Shown piece after piece: positions 42,893 through 50,825 of a stretch of 64,000 nt of DNA. The notes beneath the pieces were generated by a model. The model saw only the letters and a list, made by a program, of their open reading frames with translations, was not told the DNA's origin and did not search any database. The DNA comes from DATFDN01 sp035685165 (lineage in GTDB: Bacteria; Pseudomonadota; Alphaproteobacteria; Acetobacterales; Acetobacteraceae). Position 1 is the first letter of the stretch. Every line of letters starts with the position of its first letter. The stretch lies in the NCBI GenBank assembly GCA_035685165.1, contig DASRBI010000023.1, forward strand, positions 124,001 through 188,000, read 5' to 3'. The position numbers and the translations under genes were made by a program.

Positions 42893-43465
42893 TCAGCGCA
42901 GGGCCTTGAGCAGCGCGATCAGCTCGTGTCGCCGAGCCGGGGCGAGGGGGGCGAGCGTCGCTTCGGTGATTCGTTTGGCGCATGGGATGGCGCGTGTCAC
43001 CACCGCGCGGCCGGCTTCGGTGAGCGCGACGACGAGCAGGCGGGCATCGTCCGGGGCGGGGCCGGTCCTCGTCAGGCCGCGGCGGGTCAGGCGGTCGATC
43101 ACGCCCTTGATCGTCGGCGGGTCCATCGACGTGAGGCGGCCGAGCCGGTTCTGCGAGCAGGGGCCGTATTCGGCCAGTTTGACGAGCGCGGAGAACTGGG
43201 TGGGGGTGAGGTCGTCGGTCATCAGCGCGGCGAAGATGGCGAGGTGCCGCTGTGTGGCCTGGCGCAGGATGAAGCCGATGTTGTCTTCGAGAGTGTAGTT
43301 GTGAACGCCTCTCCCCTCGCCCCGGCCCTCTCCGTCCCCAGGGGCGGAGAGGGAGTTTTCGCGGCGGGTCGGGGTTGCAGGGGCTGCCGCACCCTTTCCC
43401 CTGTCCCCCTCCCGCAAGGGGAGGGGGGACCCTTCTCGGCGTCGCGCGGCGGAGGTGCGCGGCAT
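42893..43465 (-). CDS. MarR-family regulator with a repeat-encoded N-terminal extension
   Basis: A 190-residue frame. The MarR winged-helix part starts near residue 57: LEDNIGFILRQATQRHLAIF, LTPTQFSALVKLAEYGPCSQ, LTSMDPPTIKGVIDRLTRRG, then APDDARLLVVALTEAG. It probably controls the surrounding locus, binding the palindrome at 48352. Codons from about 10 to 54 are translated from one A and one B palindromic repeat (SPLPLREGDRGKGAA; NSLSAPGDGEGRGEGR). No ATG, GTG or TTG lies between the repeats and the conserved domain, so translation must begin upstream, at ATG 43465 (2 nt after the enamidase stop) or a TTG inside the A repeat. The original start appears to have been displaced by repeat insertion. 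Confidence 0.82.
   Translation of the reverse strand: MPRTSAARRREGSPLPLREGDRGKGAAAPATPTRRENSLSAPGDGEGRGEGRGVHNYTLEDNIGFILRQATQRHLAIFAALMTDDLTPTQFSALVKLAEYGPCSQNRLGRLTSMDPPTIKGVIDRLTRRGLTRTGPAPDDARLLVVALTEAGRAVVTRAIPCAKRITEATLAPLAPARRHELIALLKALR
43326..43353. repeat. Palindromic repeat, family B, copy 2 (inside marR)
   Basis: The best-preserved B copy: CCCTCTCCG (43326-43334) and CGGAGAGGG (43345-43353), with inner CCCC/GGGG also able to pair. It is followed on the plus strand by AGTTTTCG. It is translated in the marR frame. Confidence 0.7.
43405..43427. repeat. Palindromic repeat, family A, copy 2 (inside marR)
   Basis: CCCCCTCCC (43405-43413), loop GCAAG, GGGAGGGGG (43419-43427), with the family flanks TCCCCTG and ACCCTT. 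It lies 50 bp from the B copy and is translated in the marR frame. Confidence 0.7.
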
Positions 43466-43467
43466 CG

Positions 43468-44664
43468 TTAGGCGCGGACCAGTTCGGGCAGGCGCTCGGC
43501 GGGGGGCGTGTTGCGGCTGCGGGTGCAGCGCAGGATGCCGTCGATGAGCACCATGCCGATCCCCGGAAGGTCGCCCTGGCGGATGCTGTCGAGCAAATCC
43601 TTGCCCGCCGAGTGCTGGGCGCGGTCCATGAGCACGAAATCCGCCGCCCTTCCAGTCTCGATGATGCCGCAATTCAGGCCGCGCTGGCGGGCGGTGTTGC
43701 CGGTGGCGCAGGCGATGATCTGCTCGGCCGGTGTGTCGCCGAGCGAGGAAAGGAGCGCGATCATGCGCAGTATGCCGAGCGGCTGCACGCCGGAGCCGGC
43801 GGGGCTGTCGGTGCCAAGGATCACCCGGTCGAGCTGGCCGAGCTCCTTGGCATAGCGCAGCGCGGTGAGGCCGGCCAGCTCGTTGCCGTTGTGCACGATC
43901 TCGATCGCGCGGGTGCAGCGTTCGCACAGGCAGCGGATTTGCAGCGGCGGCAGGGCGGTATGGCCGCCGTTGATGTGGCCGATCACATCGGCATCCGCCT
44001 CCAGCACCGTATCGGCGTCGATATAGCCCGAGCCGGGCACACTCGGGCCGCCGGTGTGGATCGTGCTTCGGATGCCGTATTTGCGCGCCCAGGCGACCAT
44101 GCGTCGCGCCTCGTCCCCGGCCTTCACCGTGCCGAGGCCCACTTCGCCGAGCAGCTTCACGCCCGCAAGGGCAAGCTCGGCGAAATCCTGCTCCTCCATC
44201 CCCTGTTCCAGCACCGGCGCCCCGGCGAGCAGCTTCACGCCCGCGGGGCGGAAATTCTCGTAGGCGCGCTGGGCTGCGACGGCGAGCGCTTTGACACCGG
44301 TCACGTCGCGCGGACGGCCGGGCGTATGCACCTCGCCCGCCGAGATCATCGTGGTGACGCCGCCATTGAGGCAGCTCTCGATCCAGCCAAGCTGGTTCTG
44401 CCGCGGCGTCCAGTCGCCGAGCACGGGGTGGACATGGCTGTCGATCAGGCCGGGGGCGAGCGCGGTGCCCTTGGCGTCGATCACCACGCGAGCGCCTTCG
44501 GTGTCGCAATCGGCCGCCTTGCCGATTTCGGTGATGTGGCCCGCTTCGGCGACGACGGTGTCGGCATCGAGCAGCGGCGCTTCCAGCCGGCCTGACAGCA
44601 GGAGGCCGATATTGCGGATGACGAGTTTCCCGACCTGCTTCTCGGGACCGGCGGCGAGGGCCAT
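43468..44664 (-). CDS. Enamidase-like amidohydrolase
   Basis: A 398-residue metal-dependent amidohydrolase closely resembling Eubacterium barkeri enamidase, which opens 1,4,5,6-tetrahydro-6-oxonicotinate to 2-formylglutarate. Shared landmarks are IRNIGLLLSG at the N-terminus, GLIDSHVHP with His77/His79, GGVTTMISAGEVHTPGRPRD, GEVGLGT with Glu174, TIHTGGPSVPGS with His203, IGHINGGHTA with His230, LGTDSPAGSG with Asp286, GLNCGII and the ending RSRNTPPAERLPEL. Start ATG 44664 lies 4 nt after the 2Fe-2S subunit stop with AGGGGTGA upstream. Its neighbours (molybdenum hydroxylase, 6-hydroxynicotinate reductase homologue) match the pathway. Substrate identity remains inferred. Confidence 0.85.
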   Translation of the reverse strand: MALAAGPEKQVGKLVIRNIGLLLSGRLEAPLLDADTVVAEAGHITEIGKAADCDTEGARVVIDAKGTALAPGLIDSHVHPVLGDWTPRQNQLGWIESCLNGGVTTMISAGEVHTPGRPRDVTGVKALAVAAQRAYENFRPAGVKLLAGAPVLEQGMEEQDFAELALAGVKLLGEVGLGTVKAGDEARRMVAWARKYGIRSTIHTGGPSVPGSGYIDADTVLEADADVIGHINGGHTALPPLQIRCLCERCTRAIEIVHNGNELAGLTALRYAKELGQLDRVILGTDSPAGSGVQPLGILRMIALLSSLGDTPAEQIIACATGNTARQRGLNCGIIETGRAADFVLMDRAQHSAGKDLLDSIRQGDLPGIGMVLIDGILRCTRSRNTPPAERLPELVRA

Positions 44665-44668
44665 CAGT

Positions 44669-45181
44669 TCACCCCTTTTCGGCGTGACGCAGCGTGCGGG
44701 CGGCGTCGAGCACCGCATCGACTATGCCCTGATAGCCGGTGCAGCGGCAGAGGTTGGCGGAAAGCGCGTCGACCAGGGCCGCGTCGGTGATCCCGGGATC
44801 GCGCTCCAGCACGGCGGCGGCGAGCATCAGGAAGCCCGGCGTGCAGAAGCCGCATTGCAGCCCGTGATGGGCGATGAAGGCGGATTGCAGGGGGTGGAGG
44901 GTGGCGCCGTCCTTTTCTTCGCATGACGGATTGATGCTGAGCGCCAGCCCCTCGATGGTCCGCACGTCACACGCCTCGGCCTGCACGGCGAACATCAGAC
45001 ACGCGCGCACCGGCTCGCCGTCCACGATGACCGTGCAGGCGCCGCAGACGCCGTGCTCGCAGCCGATGTGGGTGCCGGTGAGGCCGCAATCCTGGCGCAG
45101 CGCGTCGGCGAGCGTGCGGCGGGGCTCGACCTCGATCGCATAGGGCACGCCGTTGACGCGGAGGGAAATGGGAACCCTCAT
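44669..45181 (-). CDS. 2Fe-2S subunit of a three-subunit molybdenum hydroxylase (CoxS-like)
   Basis: A 170-residue iron-sulfur subunit. Cluster motifs are GCEHGVCGACTVIVDGEPV and, for the second cluster, LQCGFCTPGFLML with NLCRCTGYQGIVDAV. These are the motifs of the xanthine dehydrogenase/CO dehydrogenase small-subunit family. It passes electrons from the molybdenum site to the FAD subunit. The start overlaps the large-subunit stop by 4 nt and the enamidase gene follows 4 nt after it, so all are co-translated. In the inferred pathway this is the nicotinate or related N-heteroaromatic hydroxylase. Confidence 0.92.
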   Translation of the reverse strand: MRVPISLRVNGVPYAIEVEPRRTLADALRQDCGLTGTHIGCEHGVCGACTVIVDGEPVRACLMFAVQAEACDVRTIEGLALSINPSCEEKDGATLHPLQSAFIAHHGLQCGFCTPGFLMLAAAVLERDPGITDAALVDALSANLCRCTGYQGIVDAVLDAARTLRHAEKG

Positions 45182-47472
45182 CGCGCGCGGGCGGTCTGTA
45201 AGGCGGCGTGGATGCGGCGGGGCGTCGCGGGCATCGTGTCGATCTCGGCGCCGAGCGGGGCGAGCGCGTCGTTGATCGCGTTCAGCACCGAAGCCGGGGC
45301 GCCGATCGCCCCACCTTCGCCCAACCCCTTGGCGCCGGTCAGGGTGGCCTCGGTGATCGTCTCCAGGTGGATGATCTCGATGCGCGGCACCTCCCGCACC
45401 GTCGGCGTCAGGTAGTCGGCGAGCGTGGCCGTCAGCACGTCGCCGGTGTCGCTGTAAATGATCTCCTCATAAAGCGCGTTGGCGATGCCCTGCGCGACGC
45501 CGCCCCTGATCTGGCCTTCGGCGATCATCGGGTTGATCAGGCGTCCGGCGTCCTCGGCGACGATGAAGCGTTCGATCCCGACCGCGCAGGTCTCGATGTC
45601 CACTTCCACGATCGCGAGATGGCAGGCGTTGGAGAAGGTGCCGGAGGGATCATAGACGGCGCTTTCGCGGAGGCCCGGCGACAGATCGGCGAAGCGGTGC
45701 GCCTGGTGGTAGGCGGCGCGGGCGAGGACGGGCAGCGCCACTGCGCGGTCGGTGCCGGCGATTCGTGCCATGCCGTCCGCGAGCTCGATGTCGGCGGGGG
45801 CGGCCTCCAGCAGCGTGGCGGCGATGGCGCGCAGCTTGGTCCGCAGCTTCTCGGCGGCGAGCTGCACCGCGCCGCCGGCGATGACGATGGAGCGGCTGGC
45901 GAAGGTGCCGAAGCCGTAGGGGGTGCGGTCGGTGTCGCCGTGCACGACGCGGACTTGGTGCGGCGCGGTGCCGAGCCGGTCGGCGATGATCTGCGCCAGC
46001 GTGGTGGCGAGGCCCTGGCCGTGCGGCGAGGCGCCGATCCGCGCCTCCACCGCCCCCGACGGGTCCATCGCCAGCTCCACCTGCTCCCAGCCGGGCGTGA
46101 CCTCCATGCCGCGCGCGGCGAAGGCGGGCGAGCCGTAGCCGGTGCGCTCGCAGAAGGTGGAAAGCCCGAGGCCGAGATAGCGGCCCTCGGCGCGGAGCGC
46201 GGCCTGGCGCGCCTGGAAGGCCGGCAGGTCTGCGGCTTGCAGCGCCGCTTCCATCGCCCCGACATAGGCGCCCTCGTCATACACGAGCCCGGTCGGGCTC
46301 GTGTGCGGGAAGCGGGTGATCAGGTTGCGGCGGCGGATTTCCCACGGCGTCAGGCCGAGCGCGCGCGCCGCCTTGTCCATGAGCCGCTCGAGCGCGAGCG
46401 TGATGGCCGGGCGGGCGACGCCGCGATAGGGGGCGCTGCAGCAGGTGTTGGTCACCACGCCGCGCGCCCGGCAGCGATAGGCGGCGATGTCGTAGGGGCC
46501 GGGCAGTTCGGCGACCGACATCAGCGGCTCGACGGCGGCGGTGTTCGGATAGGGCGCGTAGGCGCCGACATTGGCGGTCACGTCCGCATCCAGGGCGCGG
46601 AGGCGGCCGTCGGCGTCGAACGTGCCGGCGAGCGCGATCTCCATGTCGCGGCTGTGGAAGCTCGCCATCAGGTTCTCGCGCCGGTCCTCGGTCCAGGCGA
46701 GCGACGTGCGGAGGTGCCGGGCCAGCCAGACCAGCGCCAGGAACTCGGGCGCCAGCGACATTTTCTGCCCGAACCCGCCGCCGACGTCGGGCGCGATCAC
46801 GCGCAGATCGGCTTCCGCCATGCCGATCAGGTCGGCGATGGCGGTCCGCATCATGTGCGGCGTCTGGGTGGTGCAGGTGAGGGTGACGCGGCCGGTCGCC
46901 GGGTCGAACGCGGCGTGCGCGGCGCGCGGCTCAATCGGCGTGGCGTTCTGGCGGTGCGAGCGGATCGCTGCGCGGATCGTGGTGCCGGGGGGTGGGGCGA
47001 AGCCTGGCGTCTCGAAACGTGCGTCGATGACGAGGTTGCCCGGCGCTTCCGGCTGCACTTGCGGAGCGCCGGGTGCCAGCGCGGCTTCGGCGGTGGTGAC
47101 GGCGGGAAGGGGGTCAATGTCCAGCGCGACAAGCTCGGCCTGGTCCTCGGCCGCTTCGGCGGTGTCGGCGACCACGGCGGCGATCAGGTCGCCGGCGTAG
47201 CGCACGACGCCATCGGCCAACACCGGCTGGGCGATGGGGACGTAGCCGAATTTGTGCAGCATCGGCCGGATCGGCGCGACGCCCACGAGGTCCGCGGCGG
47301 TGAAGAGGCGCGTGCCGGGCTCCGCGGTGACGCGCCGGATCGTCCCGGCGGCAACGGGGCTGCGGACGAAGCGGACATGGTGGCGGGCGGGAAGGTCGGC
47401 GGTGAAGCGGCCGCGTCCCTGCACGAGTGCCGGGTCTTCCAGGCGGTTTATCGGGCGGCCGACCCAGCTCAT
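45178..47472 (-). CDS. Molybdopterin-binding large subunit of a three-subunit molybdenum hydroxylase (CoxL-like)
   Basis: A 764-residue catalytic subunit. It begins WVGRPINRLEDPALVQGRG, typical of the CoxL/XdhB branch. Mo-cofactor regions include DVGGGFGQKMSLAPE, SAPYRGVARP and QGLATTLAQIIADRLG. The catalytic glutamate is Glu719 in TGAKGLGEGGAIGAP. It lacks the AYRCSFR active-site loop of true form I CO dehydrogenase, arguing for an organic heteroaromatic substrate. Both ends overlap neighbours by 4 nt. Hydroxylating nicotinate at C6 is the reaction predicted from context. Confidence 0.9.
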   Translation of the reverse strand: MSWVGRPINRLEDPALVQGRGRFTADLPARHHVRFVRSPVAAGTIRRVTAEPGTRLFTAADLVGVAPIRPMLHKFGYVPIAQPVLADGVVRYAGDLIAAVVADTAEAAEDQAELVALDIDPLPAVTTAEAALAPGAPQVQPEAPGNLVIDARFETPGFAPPPGTTIRAAIRSHRQNATPIEPRAAHAAFDPATGRVTLTCTTQTPHMMRTAIADLIGMAEADLRVIAPDVGGGFGQKMSLAPEFLALVWLARHLRTSLAWTEDRRENLMASFHSRDMEIALAGTFDADGRLRALDADVTANVGAYAPYPNTAAVEPLMSVAELPGPYDIAAYRCRARGVVTNTCCSAPYRGVARPAITLALERLMDKAARALGLTPWEIRRRNLITRFPHTSPTGLVYDEGAYVGAMEAALQAADLPAFQARQAALRAEGRYLGLGLSTFCERTGYGSPAFAARGMEVTPGWEQVELAMDPSGAVEARIGASPHGQGLATTLAQIIADRLGTAPHQVRVVHGDTDRTPYGFGTFASRSIVIAGGAVQLAAEKLRTKLRAIAATLLEAAPADIELADGMARIAGTDRAVALPVLARAAYHQAHRFADLSPGLRESAVYDPSGTFSNACHLAIVEVDIETCAVGIERFIVAEDAGRLINPMIAEGQIRGGVAQGIANALYEEIIYSDTGDVLTATLADYLTPTVREVPRIEIIHLETITEATLTGAKGLGEGGAIGAPASVLNAINDALAPLGAEIDTMPATPRRIHAALQTARAR

Positions 47473-48323
47473 GGGCGCGCATCCCGAAGCGCGCGGCGCA
47501 CCATCGCGCGCACGAGGTCGCGGCGGAGCGCGGCGGAGACTTGCACGTCCTCCATCGGGGCGATGGCCTCGGCGGCGGTGTCGGCGGCGCGGCGGAAGGA
47601 GGGCTCGGTCGGTTCGGCGCCTTCCAGCGCCGCCTCGGCGGCTTCGATCCGGCGCGGGACCGGCTCCGCGCCGCCCACGCCGATGCGGGGCGCGCGGATC
47701 ACGCCGTGAGAGATTTCTAACGAAACGAGCGCCATCGCCATCGCGTAATCGCCCGCGCGGCGGCTGATCTCGGCGAAGCCGAGCCTTGTGCCCGGAGCGG
47801 GCAGCGGTAGGCGGGCTTCGGTCAGAAGCTCATTCTCGGCGAGCGCGGTCACCATGATGCCGCGGCACCACGCGGCGGCCTCGATGCGCCGCTCGCCGGC
47901 TTCGCTCCGCGCCCGCGCCTCGCCGCCGAGTGTGACGAAGACGAGCGGCCATTCGGCGGCGGGATCGGCATGGGCGAGGCTGCCGCAGAACGTGCCCCGC
48001 GCGCGGATCGGCAGATGCGCGATGTGCGCCGCGACCCTGGCGAGCAGGCCACCGAGCGGCAGCGGCGCGGCGGCGGCGATTGCCGCGTGGCGGGCGGTCG
48101 CCGGGATGACGAACGCCCCCGCCTCCGTGCGCAGCGCGCCGAAATCGCTGACGCGGTTGATGTCGATGAGGTGCTTGGGCTCCGCCAGCCGAAACGCCAT
48201 CAGCGGCACGAGGCTCTGGCCGCCCGCGAGCACGCGCCCGCCTTCGGGGGCGAAGCGGGCGAGCAGCGCCACCGCGTGCGCCGCGCTTTCGGCCCGGTGA
48301 TAGGCGAACGGCGCGGGCTTCAT
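47469..48323 (-). CDS. FAD-binding medium subunit of a molybdenum hydroxylase (CoxM-like)
   Basis: A 284-residue flavoprotein subunit passing electrons from the 2Fe-2S subunit to an acceptor. The FAD pyrophosphate motif is LAGGQSLVPLMAFRLAEPKH near residue 34, and the second FAD motif GTFCGSLAHADPAAEWPLV near 113. The ending RRAADTAAEAIAPMEDVQVS leads to the C-terminal helix domain of the CO-dehydrogenase flavoprotein family. It is the first gene of the operon, reading away from the palindrome at 48352, and overlaps the large-subunit start by 4 nt. Confidence 0.9.
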   Translation of the reverse strand: MKPAPFAYHRAESAAHAVALLARFAPEGGRVLAGGQSLVPLMAFRLAEPKHLIDINRVSDFGALRTEAGAFVIPATARHAAIAAAAPLPLGGLLARVAAHIAHLPIRARGTFCGSLAHADPAAEWPLVFVTLGGEARARSEAGERRIEAAAWCRGIMVTALAENELLTEARLPLPAPGTRLGFAEISRRAGDYAMAMALVSLEISHGVIRAPRIGVGGAEPVPRRIEAAEAALEGAEPTEPSFRRAADTAAEAIAPMEDVQVSAALRRDLVRAMVRRALRDARP

Positions 48324-48351
48324 CCGACGCGATGGACCTCCAGCCGTGTCT

Positions 48352-48365
48352 GTTAGTATGCTAAC
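48352..48365. promoter_or_regulatory. MarR-type palindrome between divergent catabolic operons
   Basis: A perfect inverted repeat, GTTAG and CTAAC, separated by TATG (GTTAGTATGCTAAC). It is 29 bp from the FAD-subunit start and 41 bp from the reductase start, so one regulator dimer could control both directions. The form and length suit MarR regulators, and the operon encodes one. The minus strand contains TACTAA within it, a possible -10 box. I saw no second copy in the window. Confidence 0.65.
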
Positions 48366-48405
48366 GAGCGTTCGCGGCCGTTGTCAAAGCGAACGGAGGC
48401 CCGAG

Positions 48406-49860
48406 ATGGCGCGTGAGGTGGCCCAGGACGACCGCATCCGCTGCGATGCCTGCCCGGTGCTCTGCTACATCAAGGAGGGCATGACCGGCGCCTGCGATCG
48501 CTACGCCAACGCGGGCGGCAAGCTCGTGCGCGTCGATCCCGTCGTGGTGCTGAGCCGCGCGCCGGAAGCCGCGCTGGTGCCGTTCCTGGCGCAGAGCGAG
48601 GAATGGGACGGGGAGATCGTGAGCCCGCCGCCCTTCGTCACCGCGATCGGGGCCGGCACCACCTATCCCGACTACAAGCCCGCCCCCTTCATCGTGTCCT
48701 CCACGGTGGAAGGCGTCGATGTGGTTACGGTCGTCACCGAGGGCATCTTCAGCTACTGCGGCGTCAAGGTGAAGATCGACACTGACCGCCATATCGGCCC
48801 GGAGCGGAGCCTGGTGCGCGCGGAGGGCGAGCCGGTGGGGCACGTGACGACTGGCGAATACGGCTCGCAGATGCTCTCGCTCGGCGGCGTCCATCACCTG
48901 ACCGGCAGCGGCAAAAGGACAGGGCGGGTGACGTGCGAGACCCTGCTCGCGCTGGCGAACCGCAAGGAGGTGGAGCTCACGGTCGATGACGGGCTGCTTC
49001 TGCGCCTCGCCGCTGGGGCGGCGCCGGTGATCGAGGGGGTGCGCGAGGAGCGGATGCGGGTCGGCTGCGGCTCGGCCACGATCGGGATGTTCGCGCGCCA
49101 ATGGTTCGGGCTGGCCGACGAGGTGGTGGTGGTCGACGACCACATCACGGGCGTCCTGTCCGAGCATCAGGCGGGCAAGCTGCTCGGCGTCGCCGAGACG
49201 GGCATCCGCATGCGGGGGCGGCGCTCGACGCCGGGGCGCTATTTCGAGGTGGCGAACCCCGGCACAGGCTGGGGCGGGACCGACATTTCCGACCCGCTGA
49301 CGATCCTGGGGCCGTTCGATCCCAAAAAGGCGCGGCCGGGGCTGCGGATGCTAATGGTCAGCACGACCGGCGAGCACGCCGCCTACTTCGAGCTGGACGC
49401 GGCGCTGCGGCCGGTGGAGCGGGAGATGCCGGCCGCGCTCGCGGCCTCGGTCGAGCGGATCAAGGAGAACTGCGAGCCGGCGCTGACCAGTGTCTTGTTC
49501 ATGGGCGGCGCCGGGGGCTCGCTGCGCGCCGGGGTGACGGAGAACCCGGTCGGGCTGACGCGCTCGGTGAAGCGGGCGCTGACCCGAGTCACATGCGGTG
49601 GCGCGCCCGTTTACATATGGCCGGGCGGGGGTATCACCTTCATGGTCGATGTGACCTTGATGCCGGCCGATGCCTTCGGCTCGGTGCCGACGCCGGCGCT
49701 GGTGGCGCCGATCGAGTTCACCATGCGGGCGGAGGACTACGCCGCACTCGGCGGCTATGTGGGGCAGGTGCGGCCGGTGGAGGCGGTGCTGGCCGAGGCG
49801 CGCCAGCGCACGCTGGCGCCGCCGCCCGGCACGCCATGGCCGCTCAATCCGCCCGGATGA
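48406..49860 (+). CDS. 6-hydroxynicotinate reductase homologue (iron-sulfur flavoprotein)
   Basis: A 484-residue protein matching the 6-hydroxynicotinate reductase family, which reduces the hydroxypyridine ring to 1,4,5,6-tetrahydro-6-oxonicotinate using low-potential electrons. The N-terminus has four cysteines that could hold a 4Fe-4S cluster: Cys13, Cys16, Cys20 and Cys30 (IRCDACPVLCYIKEGMTGAC). GVKVKIDTDRHIGPE and VGHVTTGEYGSQMLSLGGVH are further conserved blocks, with VFMGGAGGSLRAGVTENPVG near the end. ATG 48406 has GGAGG 6 nt upstream; a longer frame from GTG 48346 would run through the operator. The UPF0280 gene overlaps its stop. Confidence 0.83.
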   Translation: MAREVAQDDRIRCDACPVLCYIKEGMTGACDRYANAGGKLVRVDPVVVLSRAPEAALVPFLAQSEEWDGEIVSPPPFVTAIGAGTTYPDYKPAPFIVSSTVEGVDVVTVVTEGIFSYCGVKVKIDTDRHIGPERSLVRAEGEPVGHVTTGEYGSQMLSLGGVHHLTGSGKRTGRVTCETLLALANRKEVELTVDDGLLLRLAAGAAPVIEGVREERMRVGCGSATIGMFARQWFGLADEVVVVDDHITGVLSEHQAGKLLGVAETGIRMRGRRSTPGRYFEVANPGTGWGGTDISDPLTILGPFDPKKARPGLRMLMVSTTGEHAAYFELDAALRPVEREMPAALAASVERIKENCEPALTSVLFMGGAGGSLRAGVTENPVGLTRSVKRALTRVTCGGAPVYIWPGGGITFMVDVTLMPADAFGSVPTPALVAPIEFTMRAEDYAALGGYVGQVRPVEAVLAEARQRTLAPPPGTPWPLNPPG

Positions 49861-50738
49861 CGCGGCTTGCCGCCCGTATGCTGCCGGACGGGCGGCGGCT
49901 GTTTCTGGCCGACGGGCCGATTGAGCTGGTGATCGAAGCGTGGGGCGGGGCGGAAGCCGTCCAGGCGGCTTACGCGGCGGCGCGGCGGCGGGCGGCTACG
50001 ATCCTCGACGAGCTGTGCGCCGAGTTGCCGGCGCTGCGGCGGCAGGCGCGGCCGGGCGACGCGCCGCTCACGGGCGTGGTCGCGCGCCGGATGCAGGCCG
50101 CCGTGGCGCCGTTCGCGGGCGCGCTGTTCATCACGCCCATGGCGGCCGTGGCCGGAGCGGTGGCCGAGGAGGTACTGGCCGCGATGACCGAAGCCGCGCC
50201 GCTCGACCGGGCCTATGTGAACGACGGCGGCGACATCGCCATCCATCTGGCCCCGGACCAGGCGCTGACAGTGGGCCTGGTGGATCGCCCCGACCGGCCC
50301 GGCCTGTTCGGTACGGCGGTGCTGCGGGCGAACGAGGACGTGCGGGGCATCGCCACCAGCGGCTGGCGCGGGCGCAGCCACTCCCTCGGGATCGCCGATG
50401 CCGTGACGGTACTCGCCCGCACCGCCGCCCAAGCGGACGCGGCGGCGACGGTGATCGCCAACACGGTCGATTTGCCCGGCCATCCGGCGGTGCGGCGGAT
50501 ACCGGCTGCCGAGCTGGCCCCCGACAGCGATCTCGGGATGCTCCCGGTCACCCGCGCGGTCGGCCCGCTGGCGGATGAGGAGGTGGATGGAGCGCTTCGG
50601 CGCGGCGCGGCGTGCGCCGACGATTTGGCGCAGCGCGGGTTGATCAGTGCGGCGGCGCTACACCTGAACGGGCAAACCGTCACGACCCCGGAGAAAAGAG
50701 TGGTGGGTGGAGCTGACCGAACCATCTCGCCAGCGTAA
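49857..50738 (+). CDS. UPF0280 family protein (ApbE-related fold)
   Basis: A 293-residue protein of the UPF0280 family, related to the ApbE FAD:protein FMN transferase fold. Blocks are MLPDGRRLFLADGPIELVIE, ARRMQAAVAPFAGALFITPM-like sequence, YVNDGGDIAIHLAPDQALTV and IATSGWRGRSHSLGIADAVT, the last two corresponding to the ApbE DxxGGxI and flavin-contact regions. It overlaps the reductase stop by 4 nt. It could attach or handle flavin for the reductase; that is inferred from pairing. The tail after ALRRGAACADDLAQRGLI is variable. Confidence 0.82.
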   Translation: MTRLAARMLPDGRRLFLADGPIELVIEAWGGAEAVQAAYAAARRRAATILDELCAELPALRRQARPGDAPLTGVVARRMQAAVAPFAGALFITPMAAVAGAVAEEVLAAMTEAAPLDRAYVNDGGDIAIHLAPDQALTVGLVDRPDRPGLFGTAVLRANEDVRGIATSGWRGRSHSLGIADAVTVLARTAAQADAAATVIANTVDLPGHPAVRRIPAAELAPDSDLGMLPVTRAVGPLADEEVDGALRRGAACADDLAQRGLISAAALHLNGQTVTTPEKRVVGGADRTISPA

Positions 50739-50825
50739 CTTAACGCCGGCGCAGAGGCACTCACTGGCCTCGAGCGAATGCCGGCGATCCGATTAACAAT
50801 CCGCCGCTCACGGTCGTCATCGTCC

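Noticed and set aside
45208..47709. An 833-codon plus-strand open frame opposite the molybdenum hydroxylase large subunit, and similar long frames at 314-2215 and 39294-41681
   Set aside because: These are antisense shadows created by high GC content. Their translations are Arg/Gly/Asp-rich with no family features, while the opposite strand carries well-conserved enzymes or transporters.
45178..48323. Aerobic CO dehydrogenase (coxMSL)
   Set aside because: The large subunit lacks the AYRCSFR active-site loop of form I CODH, and the linked enamidase and reductase point to a heteroaromatic hydroxylase. No coxD or coxE accessory genes are present.
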